This document shows positions 54,890-62,523 of a DNA stretch of 64,000 bases, piece by piece. Below the pieces are notes generated by a model. It was not told the origin of the DNA. It ran no database searches and saw only the letters and a program-made list of their open reading frames with translations. Origin of the DNA: Dysgonomonas gadei ATCC BAA-286 (GTDB lineage Bacteria; Bacteroidota; Bacteroidia; Bacteroidales; Dysgonomonadaceae). The translations under genes and the position numbers were made by a program. Position 1 is the stretch's first letter; each line of letters starts with the position of its first letter. The stretch lies in contig NZ_GL891983.1 in assembly GCF_000213555.1 (NCBI RefSeq), positions 229,698-293,697 on the forward strand, given 5' to 3'.

Positions 54890-57217
54890 TTATTTTATTC
54901 CGTATTTAGCAGTGCGTGCATCATTGATTACACCTTTCCAGTTTAGCCCGTAAGCAAAGTCATATACATTTCCTTCAGTATCTTTGTGACATTCCATATC
55001 GAAAGGTACATCTTCATGTTGTTTTTCTACTGTCGACATATTTGCAGGCATCTGCATAGGAAGCAATCCCGACGGTTCGTATTTTCCGGAAATTATATCC
55101 AGAACAGGTTGTTCTCCCACCGAGAAACGTGCAAGGATTCCATCCACCTTATTTTCAAATTCATTGAATACCATTCCGCGTGAAAGGTTTACTACTACAA
55201 TTACCGGCTTGTCACACATTATTTCTTTGGTGGTTAGCACTGTCCTCAGATCCATTGTGTTAGATGCGGTCACAGTTTTTCCCTTATATGAACGGTTGGC
55301 GATAGTAGGATCTATTACAGGGTCTCCGGCTGCAATACTATGTTCGCGGGCATCACTGGCTGTGTATGTTCCGTACTGGAGGGTAATAGGTACATATCCG
55401 TTTCCTCCTTCTTTACGGTCATTCTTGTCATATCCGCCACCATCATTGTTTGAGTACGGGCCTGAGATAAATACGATGGCAAAGTCTGCTTTAGCCGGAT
55501 CATTTGTCACATCATAGTATTTCTTCACCATCTCGATATCGGCAGGGACCTGAAGTGATGGTTTAGACCAGTTACCCCACCAGTCTTTTACCGACGGCGT
55601 GTAGATTTCAGGAATGTAAACAGTCTTTCTTTCCCTTATAGGTAATATATTGTTCTTGTTTTTCAGCATGACAATTGATTTCAACTGAGTATTATAGCCT
55701 TCTTGCATAAAATCGGGATTACCTACTATCTTAGCGCTCTCCTGAGCATCCAGATATGGATTTTCGAATAAACCAAGGTGGAATATATTTCTCAACAAAC
55801 GGACGGCCGATTGCTCGAAACGGTTTCTCATAAAGTTTTTACCATGTTCTTTCACCCCCATATTGTATGCTTCGATTACAGGCCCCATTTCATTATTACC
55901 ACCAAATTGATCCATTCCTGCCATCAGGGCTATATAGTGTCTTTCGGCAATAGTTTTGGCTTCTACACCCCAAGGTTTGCCGGCAAAATCACCGGGAGTC
56001 TGACCTTCATCAGCGGTAATTAGCCAGTCGGTGCATACAACACCATCGTAGTTGTATTTTTCTCTCAACAGGTCTTTGATTATATATTTGCTGAACCCGT
56101 TGGCCAGATTAGTTCCGTCTTTTGCCTGATTGTAAGAGATCGTATAGTATGGCATAACAGCTGAAGCCATAGATGTTTTACCATCCAATTTAAAAGCACC
56201 GTCTGTAAATGGTTTCAGATGTGTTTCAAAATTATTACCCGGATAAACCGCGAATTTACCGAATGCCCAGTGGCCATCACGTCCGGCTTCTTCCGGTCCT
56301 CCGCTAGGCCAGTGTTTAGCCATGGCGTTTACACTTTTATATCCCCATCCGTCAGCTATTTCGTCTTTTCCGGTTGATGTCTGGAATCCGTCTATATAGG
56401 CACGGGCCATATCTGTAGACAAAGCCGGACTCTCACCGAAGGTCATACTGGCACGGTACCAACGGGGTTCGCTGGCAAGGTCTATCTGTGGAGATAATGC
56501 GGTTCCGATACCTAAAGCACGGTATTCCTGAGCAGCAATATGCCCGAATTTTTTTACCAGTTCAGGCTCAAAAGTCGCCGCCATACCTAAACCGTCAGGC
56601 CAAACAGATATTTCACCTCCCGCTCCCGCATTAAATTCGGCTACGGTAGAGCCTGCTACCTGCCCCGAATGACGAGGATCGGAACTGTTATTTGCAGGAA
56701 TCCCCAAACCAATACCTTCTACATAAGCCTGCATCTCATTGCTCCACTTTGCTGCAACTTCAGGACTTTGCACACCTACTAAGAGAACATGACGAAGATT
56801 GTCATCTTTCAAAAATTTCCTTTGAGCATCCGACAGCTCCCACGGATTGGCTCCACTCTGCGAAAAAGGCTTGCCATTATACGTTCCGGCACCGAAACCA
56901 AAATCGGCTGAAGGAATTGACTGGTGTCCGCTGTAAAGCATTAGTCCTGCAATCTGTTCTACGCTCATTTTCTTAGCCAGGTCTTTGGCTCTTTCATCTA
57001 TGGGTAGACGCCAGTCTTCGTATTTGTCTAATTTTCCATTTCTATTCAGGTCTTTAAAATTAAGGCCGTCTACAGTAAGTATTTTTACACCCGACTGTGG
57101 TGAATATCCCAATCTGGGGCCATTATTGTTCTCCACAAACCGATAGTTATCCGAAGTTTGTGAATAACTACTCATTGTCAGAAAAGCTAATCCAATGGAT
57201 AGAAATAATTTTTTCAT
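54890..57217 (-). CDS. GH3 family beta-glycosidase
   Basis: 775 aa with a signal peptide (MKKLFLSIGLAFLTMSSYSQ). An EF-hand-like loop DLNRNGKLDKYEDWRLPIDE (56-75) is followed by the GH3 TIM barrel. The catalytic nucleophile Asp397 lies in YDGVVCTDWLITADEG. The strands with AKHWPSGGPEEAGRDGHW and SVWPDGLGMAATF, and the C-terminal alpha/beta sandwich (about residues 510-650, with GYVPITLQYGTYTAS), are present. The family hydrolyses beta-glucosides or beta-xylosides. It leads the operon with the TonB receptor, downstream of a promoter overlapped by a 17-bp operator. Confidence 0.88.
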   Translation of the reverse strand: MKKLFLSIGLAFLTMSSYSQTSDNYRFVENNNGPRLGYSPQSGVKILTVDGLNFKDLNRNGKLDKYEDWRLPIDERAKDLAKKMSVEQIAGLMLYSGHQSIPSADFGFGAGTYNGKPFSQSGANPWELSDAQRKFLKDDNLRHVLLVGVQSPEVAAKWSNEMQAYVEGIGLGIPANNSSDPRHSGQVAGSTVAEFNAGAGGEISVWPDGLGMAATFEPELVKKFGHIAAQEYRALGIGTALSPQIDLASEPRWYRASMTFGESPALSTDMARAYIDGFQTSTGKDEIADGWGYKSVNAMAKHWPSGGPEEAGRDGHWAFGKFAVYPGNNFETHLKPFTDGAFKLDGKTSMASAVMPYYTISYNQAKDGTNLANGFSKYIIKDLLREKYNYDGVVCTDWLITADEGQTPGDFAGKPWGVEAKTIAERHYIALMAGMDQFGGNNEMGPVIEAYNMGVKEHGKNFMRNRFEQSAVRLLRNIFHLGLFENPYLDAQESAKIVGNPDFMQEGYNTQLKSIVMLKNKNNILPIRERKTVYIPEIYTPSVKDWWGNWSKPSLQVPADIEMVKKYYDVTNDPAKADFAIVFISGPYSNNDGGGYDKNDRKEGGNGYVPITLQYGTYTASDAREHSIAAGDPVIDPTIANRSYKGKTVTASNTMDLRTVLTTKEIMCDKPVIVVVNLSRGMVFNEFENKVDGILARFSVGEQPVLDIISGKYEPSGLLPMQMPANMSTVEKQHEDVPFDMECHKDTEGNVYDFAYGLNWKGVINDARTAKYGIK

Positions 57218-57240
57218 GGTTTCATATTTTGATTAATACC

Positions 57241-57257
57241 TGCGTTCTTATGACGCA
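57241..57257. promoter_or_regulatory. NUDIX-regulator operator, site 1
   Basis: TGCGT-N7-ACGCA, overlapping the G of the reverse-strand -7 element and the expected transcription start of the GH3 operon. This is a repressing position. Confidence 0.75.
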
Positions 57258-57286
57258 AATCTAAGTCAACTTTTCAATTAATCAAC
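57256..57286 (-). promoter_or_regulatory. Promoter of the GH3/TonB receptor operon
   Basis: On the reverse strand GTTG (57283-57286), a 19-bp spacer and TAGATTTG (57256-57263) match the Bacteroidetes -33/-7 layout. Start is expected near 57249, inside operator site 1. Confidence 0.6.
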
Positions 57287-57293
57287 ATATTTC

Positions 57294-57310
57294 TGCGTTA
57301 AAAATACGCA
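57294..57310. promoter_or_regulatory. NUDIX-regulator operator, site 2
   Basis: TGCGT-N7-ACGCA (spacer TAAAAAT), upstream of the -33 box of the GH3 promoter. Same 17-bp architecture as sites 1 and 3. Confidence 0.75.
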
Positions 57311-57332
57311 CTTGTGTTTTAAAACATAAATA

Positions 57333-57349
57333 TGCGTTAAATAAACGCA
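57333..57349. promoter_or_regulatory. NUDIX-regulator operator, site 3
   Basis: TGCGTT-N5-AACGCA, the most symmetric copy. It lies just upstream of the expected -33 region of the forward promoter whose -7 is TATCTTTG at 57378-57385, so it probably governs the regulator gene itself. Confidence 0.75.
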
Positions 57350-57434
57350 GAAATTAAGGCTATTATTGGTGTTTTATTATCTTTGTTGTCACTTGTCAGG
57401 TAAGGAGTTAGGAAAATGATATATTTGTAATTGA

Positions 57435-58211
57435 ATGAATGCTATGAGTAAAAGAAGTTTATTTTATCCATATACAATTGAGAATGTCCATCCGGGCTTC
57501 TCAATCGATTGTGTAATTTTGGGTTTTCACAAAAAGAAACTGTGGGTCTTGTTAAATAAGTTTGACATCAGTAAATACTGGCAGCTGCCCGGAGGATTTA
57601 TGTTTAAGAATGAGAGTTCCGACGAGGCTGTGAAAAGAATTTTAGAACAGCGTACAGGATTGAAAGATATTTACCTGAAGCAATTTCATTTGTTTACCGA
57701 CCCGGCGAGAACAGTTATGGAGCAAAATATCGAATATGTAAAAGGCAATGCTGATAGAAGCACTCCTTCAAGTGCAGAGGAACAATGGTTTTTACAACGA
57801 TTTATAAGTTTGGGCTATTACGCTTTCGTTAAATATGATGATATACATTTGTCTAAAGTAGAAGAGGATATGACTAAATGGTTCGATATCGATCACCTTC
57901 CTTCGCTCTATTCCGACCATGAGAATATTATAAAAACATCACTGGAAACCATACGATCTTTGCTCCCGGTTATTCCGGTAGGATATGAACTTCTGCCCGA
58001 AAAATTCGCAATGAGTGAGTTGAGGAGGATATATGAGATTATCCTGAATAAAACTTTAGACCGGCGTAATTTCCAGCGCAAAGTGCTTTCTACCGGTGTA
58101 ATCATTCAGTTGGATGAAATAAAGAGTACCAGCGCTTACAATCCGTCGATACTATATACTTTTGACAAGGATAAGAAGGATACAATAGATCATACTCTTT
58201 TTTTAATGTAA
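57435..58211 (+). CDS. NUDIX-fold sugar-responsive transcriptional regulator
   Basis: 258 aa (start at 57435 or the ATG at 57444). The N-terminal two thirds is a NUDIX-fold domain, with a degenerate Nudix box: GGFMFKNESSDEAVKRILEQ continues RTGL. Here the Arg-Glu of the consensus is Arg-Ile and the Glu-Glu pair is Gln-Arg, so hydrolysis is unlikely. The C-terminal winged helix (MSELRRIYEIILNKTLDRRN, FQRKVLSTGVI) binds DNA. This matches NrtR/AraR-type regulators of Bacteroidetes sugar loci. Three matching operators separate it from the GH3/TonB receptor operon. Confidence 0.85.
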   Translation: MNAMSKRSLFYPYTIENVHPGFSIDCVILGFHKKKLWVLLNKFDISKYWQLPGGFMFKNESSDEAVKRILEQRTGLKDIYLKQFHLFTDPARTVMEQNIEYVKGNADRSTPSSAEEQWFLQRFISLGYYAFVKYDDIHLSKVEEDMTKWFDIDHLPSLYSDHENIIKTSLETIRSLLPVIPVGYELLPEKFAMSELRRIYEIILNKTLDRRNFQRKVLSTGVIIQLDEIKSTSAYNPSILYTFDKDKKDTIDHTLFLM

Positions 58212-58293
58212 CTTTATTGATACCCACAACCGGATTATATATTTGTGAGAATATACTGAGGATGAAGTTAAATGGTAATTTTGCAGGGCAATA

Positions 58294-58328
58294 AATAAAA
58301 AAGCAGTTAGCCTAATTGGTAACTGCTT
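58294..58328 (-). terminator. Terminator of the tRNA-Asn unit
   Basis: AAGCAGTTA (58301-58309) and TAACTGCTT (58320-58328) form a perfect 9-bp stem, with a T-rich tail on the reverse strand, directly after the two tRNA genes. Confidence 0.8.
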
Positions 58329-58338
58329 GATTTTCTTG

Positions 58339-58412
58339 CTCTTCCTCTTGGACTTGAACCAAGGACCCTCTGATTAACAGTCAGATGCTCTAACCGACTG
58401 AGCTAAGGAAGA
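58339..58412 (-). tRNA. tRNA-Asn (GTT), copy 1
   Basis: Reverse-strand 74-nt cloverleaf: acceptor TCTTCCT/AGGAAGA, D-arm with AGCTCAGTCGGTTAGAGC, anticodon loop with CTGACTGTTAATCAG giving GTT (Asn), and T-loop GGTTCAAGTCC. No encoded CCA. The gene is followed by a terminator and is one of two identical copies. Confidence 0.96.
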
Positions 58413-58447
58413 ATATACTTTTGAGAGAAGAAATCCTTTCAGATTTG

Positions 58448-58521
58448 CTCTTCCTCTTGGACTTGAACCAAGGACCCTCTGATTAACAGTCAGATGCTCT
58501 AACCGACTGAGCTAAGGAAGA
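58448..58521 (-). tRNA. tRNA-Asn (GTT), copy 2
   Basis: Same 74-nt sequence as copy 1, starting 35 nt upstream in the same transcript. A reverse-strand promoter (TTG-N20-TATTTTTG) lies just upstream. Confidence 0.96.
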
Positions 58522-58544
58522 GTGTTTTTCTCTCAAAAGTGACG

Positions 58545-58576
58545 CAAAAATAGGCCTTATTTCTGAATTATGCAAT
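58545..58576 (-). promoter_or_regulatory. Promoter of the tRNA-Asn unit
   Basis: On the reverse strand ATTG (58573-58576), a 20-bp spacer and TATTTTTG (58545-58552) fit the -33/-7 arrangement. The divergent kinase gene uses a separate -7-like TATCTTTA at about 58576-58583. Confidence 0.6.
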
Positions 58577-58602
58577 ATCTTTACACAAAAAATTAAAGAA
58601 GA

Positions 58603-59580
58603 ATGACAAAAGTATTAGGAATGGGCAACGCCCTTGTAGATGTTCTTGCAGTAATAGAAAACGATAAGATACTGGAACTCCTCCAATTACCAAAAGGGAG
58701 TATGCAACTTATCGACGAAACGAAGCTGGAAATAATTTCTGAAGAAATTAATAAACTTAACAAAAGTATTGTTTCCGGCGGGTCTGCTTCCAATACAATC
58801 GTAGGGCTTGCCAACCTGGATGTTGAAACGGGTTTTCTCGGCCGCATAGGTACAGACTTCTATGGCACATACTATAAAGAAGACCTGAAGAAGCATCGTG
58901 TAGCTTCACATCTGACCGAAGTGAATGAAGCATCGGGCGTGGCATCTACATTCATCTCCAAAGACGGGGAACGTACTTTCGGCACATATCTGGGAGCGGC
59001 GGCATTACTCCATGCAGATGAATTGGACGCAAATGATTTCAAAGGATATGATTATTTCTACATCGAAGGGTATCTGGTACAAAGCCACGACCTGATAAAA
59101 AAAGCCATTGTACTGGCAAAAGAAGCCGGAGCAAAAATCATTCTGGATATGGCCAGTTATAATGTTGTGGAAGCCAATCGTGATTTCCTGCTCGAAATTA
59201 TCCCTCTATATGTAGACATCGTTTTTGCAAACGAAGAAGAGGCCAAAGCCCTGTTCGATCTGGAACCTGAAGAAGCTGTCTCTGAAATAGCGAAGCAGGT
59301 AGGTATAGCAATCGTGAAAACAGGAGAGAAAGGCTCATGGATTCAGCGGGGAAATGAAAAAGTATTCGTTCCTGCGCTTAAAGTAAATTGTGTGGACACA
59401 ACAGGGGCAGGCGACCTGTATGCGGCAGGTTTTATCTACGGCCTGATAAACAACTGCCCGCTTTCCGCTTGCGGACGGATAGGGACACTACTCGCCGGAA
59501 ATGTAATAGAAGCTATCGGAGCTAAGATAGAAGAAAATAAATGGAGCCAATTACATCAGGAAATTAAGAAATTAATATAA
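58603..59580 (+). CDS. PfkB-family kinase (adenosine/sugar kinase)
   Basis: 325 aa with the ribokinase fold: MTKVLGMGNALVDVLAVIEN, the GGSASNTIVGLANLDVETGF substrate loop (residues 60-80), GRIGTDFYGTYY, VFANEEEAKALF and the catalytic loop VDTTGAGDLYAAGFIYG with Asp as base. Closest in layout to adenosine kinase-like members of PfkB. It is cytoplasmic and phosphorylates a nucleoside or sugar. It precedes an SDR gene by 12 bp, forming a two-gene unit. Confidence 0.88.
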   Translation: MTKVLGMGNALVDVLAVIENDKILELLQLPKGSMQLIDETKLEIISEEINKLNKSIVSGGSASNTIVGLANLDVETGFLGRIGTDFYGTYYKEDLKKHRVASHLTEVNEASGVASTFISKDGERTFGTYLGAAALLHADELDANDFKGYDYFYIEGYLVQSHDLIKKAIVLAKEAGAKIILDMASYNVVEANRDFLLEIIPLYVDIVFANEEEAKALFDLEPEEAVSEIAKQVGIAIVKTGEKGSWIQRGNEKVFVPALKVNCVDTTGAGDLYAAGFIYGLINNCPLSACGRIGTLLAGNVIEAIGAKIEENKWSQLHQEIKKLI

Positions 59581-59592
59581 AATAACAGCATT

Positions 59593-60351
59593 ATGAAGGA
59601 TACACTGGAAAACAAAGTCACCTTCGTTACCGGAGGCGCACTGGGAATCGGCAAGGCTATAGTAACCGCTTTCTGTAAGGCCGGCGCAGATGTATTCTTT
59701 TGCGATATAAACGAAAAAGAGGGGAAACAACTCTGCGAAGATTTGAATGACTATAAATGTACATTTGCGAAAGCCGACATATCGGATAAAGGGGCTTTAG
59801 CAAATGTCATAACCTCGATCCTCAGTCAAAAGGGTGACATAGATATCATCATTAACAATGCGGGCGTAAGCCAGTTCGGCTCCATTCTGGATATGTCGGT
59901 CAATGGGTTCGACAAAGTTTTGAAGACAAACCTACGGCCAGTATTCATTACCGCTAAATTATTAGCCAAACAACGGTCAAAAAGCAGATCGAAAAATAAT
60001 TACGGACGCATCATCAATATGGCGTCTACCCGCTACCTGATGAGTGAACCCGATTCGGAGGCATACGCGGCATCGAAAGGCGGCATCGTATCCCTCACCC
60101 ACGCGTTAGCCATTTCCCTGAGTAAATATAATATAACGGTGAACTGTATCAGTCCGGGATGGATAGACACGGGGCACTATGGAGAATTGCGCCCGATAGA
60201 CCACGAACAGCATCCATCCAACAGGGTGGGCACCCCTGAAGATATTGCACGTATGTGCATCTACCTCTGCCAGCCTGAAAATAATTTTATCAACGGGCAA
60301 AATATTATTATAGACGGAGGTATGACTAAGAAGATGATTTATGAAGAATAA
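59593..60351 (+). CDS. SDR-family NAD(P)-dependent oxidoreductase
   Basis: 252 aa classical short-chain dehydrogenase: TGGALGIGKAIVTAF cofactor loop, IDIIINNAGVSQFGSI, MASTRYLMSEPDSEAYAASK catalytic Ser/Tyr/Lys region and SPGWIDTGHYGELRP substrate loop, ending IIIDGGMTKKMIYEE. Cofactor preference and substrate are not certain. It is 12 bp downstream of the PfkB kinase, and the two probably act on related metabolites. Confidence 0.9.
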   Translation: MKDTLENKVTFVTGGALGIGKAIVTAFCKAGADVFFCDINEKEGKQLCEDLNDYKCTFAKADISDKGALANVITSILSQKGDIDIIINNAGVSQFGSILDMSVNGFDKVLKTNLRPVFITAKLLAKQRSKSRSKNNYGRIINMASTRYLMSEPDSEAYAASKGGIVSLTHALAISLSKYNITVNCISPGWIDTGHYGELRPIDHEQHPSNRVGTPEDIARMCIYLCQPENNFINGQNIIIDGGMTKKMIYEE

Positions 60352-60375
60352 AATTGTTTGCTCAGATAATTTACA

Positions 60376-60936
60376 TCAATAACTAGTATAGTCCTGACCG
60401 CTATCTTTGCCTTTAAAATATTTCTCTCCTACAGGGCCGCTACCTGTTTGTTTCAGTTCCTCTTTTTTTCCATTACCCGTACTTGCATAGTGTTTGGTTT
60501 CGGGTTCATCTTCCCCCAGACCAATACCGAAGAATCTGCCAACTAATGCAAATATAAAGAACAGGACTATAAGAGCAACTATTACATAAAGTACAATTTT
60601 CAGAAATATACCTGCGCCAATAAGAAAAGAACCTAATGTGTACATAAAATAAAGTGCCTTGCCTTTTGAAGTCAAAATCGTCTTACTTGACCGATATACC
60701 TTATAGACAATTAATACTAATGCAGTCAACAAGGTTACTCTGAATAAAATTGATGATTTTTCATATGATATACCAAACATTCCCGTCACAAAGGACATAG
60801 CGATTATAGAGAATCCTAGAATCAAAATCACTTTTACCACATAGGCGGTCACGGGTATATGATCGGCGGTTGTATATTTTTGGAATAAATAATTTTCAAA
60901 ACGATTTAAGAAATTCTGAGATTCTTTAGGTTCCAT
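60376..60936 (-). CDS. Hypothetical multi-pass membrane protein
   Basis: 186 aa, no family recognised. About four membrane helices (residues 29-50, 58-78, 93-112, 115-138), an N-terminal soluble helix (SQNFLNRFENYLFQKY) and a charged C-terminal tail (EDEPETKHYASTGNGKKEEL). Reverse-strand TATATTTG (60968-60975) upstream fits a -7 box, so it is monocistronic. It is convergent with the SDR gene. The region 60937-61292 upstream holds a REP-like hairpin and no gene. Confidence 0.6.
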   Translation of the reverse strand: MEPKESQNFLNRFENYLFQKYTTADHIPVTAYVVKVILILGFSIIAMSFVTGMFGISYEKSSILFRVTLLTALVLIVYKVYRSSKTILTSKGKALYFMYTLGSFLIGAGIFLKIVLYVIVALIVLFFIFALVGRFFGIGLGEDEPETKHYASTGNGKKEELKQTGSGPVGEKYFKGKDSGQDYTSY

Positions 60937-61087
60937 ATTTTATTAGATTAGAAGATTATAGTTAATACAAATATAATATTTATTTTAGACACGAGGCTAA
61001 AAATCAACAAAACATCTATATTACAAATACTTGAACAGCCACTAATATCTTCTATCAAAAGCTATAAGATTTATTTCATGAGTAATA

Positions 61088-61157
61088 CACTGACTGCAAG
61101 TCTGCGCGAGCTTTAGCGGCATATATCTTACCCGCTGGCGCGGACTTCCAGTCCGTG
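61088..61157. repeat. REP-like inverted repeat
   Basis: GC-rich arms 61088-61111 and 61134-61157 are reverse complements at 20 of 24 positions, around a 22-nt loop (GACTGCAAGTCTGCGCGAGC against GCTGGCGCGGACTTCCAGTC). It sits alone in the gene-free stretch 60937-61292, much richer in GC than its surroundings. Confidence 0.65.
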
Positions 61158-61292
61158 TCTTGTTTGATAAATCAAAAATGTTTACTACGCAACACACAGA
61201 CGAAACATCTGCGCGATCCTCAATTTTATCAAAACCAAATATCTTTATCTATATAAGAAACTAATTATTAAACATTAATATTTAAGTATCTT

Positions 61293-62018
61293 ATGAAGTA
61301 TAAAGAAAAAACAGCCTCGGAGATTATCCGGATGACAGAACAGGACTTGTGCAGCATCTCCGAAATATGCAAATCATTTAAAATCAGCCGTAAGACTTTT
61401 TATGAATGGAAGAAAATGAAGCCGGAGTTTAAAGAAGCGGTGGAAGAAGCCATCGACCACCGGGAAGATGTGATGATAGCTTCGGCACGCATAGGGTTGA
61501 AGCAATTGTTGGAGGGTTATGTGCAGAAAAAAGAGAAGATCACTTATGTTCCCGACAAAAACGACCCGGTGAACGATGTGGAGAAATGCCGTGTAGTGGA
61601 AAAGAAATTCTGCCCGCCAAGTATCCGTGCTATAAAGTATGTCCTCGACCGTGAGGAAAGGAAAAAAGACAAAGACCGCTTACTGGCATCGGAGCGCCGT
61701 CCGCTGGTTATCGAAGTACAGGATGAGGAAACTAAGCGTCAACTGATGATCTTACAGGAGAACGGCTTCCGTTCGGGTGGTTCGCTCAATCCAGAGGTAG
61801 TGGCGGCCGTGGATAGGAAACTGGAAGAAGAACGAACCAACGGTCACAGGAGCGAAGCGTATGTAAAAGTGAAAAGTGAAGAACTAAAAGTGGAAAATGG
61901 GCAAGAGCAAACTGAACAAGGGCAAGTTATGGAACAGACGCCTGTTGCTCCGGTAGAGAAGCCTAAGGTGAATCTTTATCCGTTTCTGCCTCCGGGATAT
62001 ACATCGAGAACGGATTGA
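61293..62018 (+). CDS. Terminase-small-subunit-like HTH protein with repeat-derived tail
   Basis: 241 aa. The N-terminal part (residues 1-60, LCSISEICKSFKISRKTFYE followed by WKKMKPEFKEAVEEA) is a helix-turn-helix of the phBC6A51/terminase small subunit type, implying DNA binding. The middle is charged and helical. The tail from about residue 193 (KVKSEELKVENGQEQTEQGQ) looks translated from the intergenic repeat family and low-complexity Q/E-rich DNA. The C-terminus is proline-rich. No phage packaging or capsid genes are near, so a phage origin is old or partial. Function unknown. Confidence 0.6.
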   Translation: MKYKEKTASEIIRMTEQDLCSISEICKSFKISRKTFYEWKKMKPEFKEAVEEAIDHREDVMIASARIGLKQLLEGYVQKKEKITYVPDKNDPVNDVEKCRVVEKKFCPPSIRAIKYVLDREERKKDKDRLLASERRPLVIEVQDEETKRQLMILQENGFRSGGSLNPEVVAAVDRKLEEERTNGHRSEAYVKVKSEELKVENGQEQTEQGQVMEQTPVAPVEKPKVNLYPFLPPGYTSRTD

Positions 62019-62523
62019 GGAAGGGGAAAGTAGTAAGTAATGAGTAAAGAGATGCGAGTAGACGAGATACAAGTTATTAACTGCTTATTGTTTGCTGATA
62101 CATGTGTTACCTTTGTTACTTTTTGGGAAAACTGTAGGGGCGGAATATCTTCCGCCCGAAATAGAAAAAGGTCTGCGGGCGGAAAATATTCCGCCCCTAC
62201 AAAAGAATACAAGAACTGTTACCTTTGTTACCTTTTCAATCAGTTGAAAGTTGACAATGGACAGTTGACAGTGGTCGATAAAATAAAGAGTTTCTAATTA
62301 TTAATTCTTCATTCTTAATTGTTTTCTGTGTTACCTTTGTTACCTTTTCAAAGTCGTAAGTATTGAGTAATAAGTATAAAGGAGTTCTAATTGTTGACTG
62401 TTTACTGCTAACTGTTTACTGCTAACTGTTTACTGATACATGTGTTACCTTTGTTACTTTTTAACAATACATAATTAATAAGCATAAAATAAAGCCTATC
62501 TTTAAAGGATAAAATTTGAAACT
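62019..62523 (+). repeat. Intergenic repeat block 3
   Basis: 505 bp without a gene. Four forward copies of the GTTACCTTT direct-repeat motif (62098-62125, 62216-62236, 62328-62350, 62437-62465), three tandem 14-nt CTGTTTACTGCTAA units (62399-62440, the last one diverged), a 25-bp inverted repeat (62133-62157 and 62177-62201) and A/T-rich TTAATTCTTCATTC words. A TATCTTTA -7-like box lies at 62497-62504. Confidence 0.7.
62133..62201. repeat. 25-bp inverted repeat, MITE/REP-like
   Basis: Arms 62133-62157 and 62177-62201 are reverse complements at 24 of 25 positions around a 19-nt spacer. Each arm itself contains GGGGCGGAATAT and TTCCGCCC, giving a strong GC-rich hairpin embedded in A/T-rich repeats. 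Confidence 0.75.

Noticed and set aside
54890..57217. GH3 gene as part of the second SusCD locus
   Set aside because: It is on the opposite strand with its own terminator at 52597-52628, promoter, operators and NUDIX regulator.
62040..62297. 85-aa forward frame containing VTFVTF and CYLCYL
   Set aside because: It is a translation of the GTTACCTTT repeats and the 25-bp inverted repeat, not a gene.
62399..62440. Tandem 14-nt units as a possible CRISPR array
   Set aside because: Units are contiguous without spacers and no cas genes are in the window.
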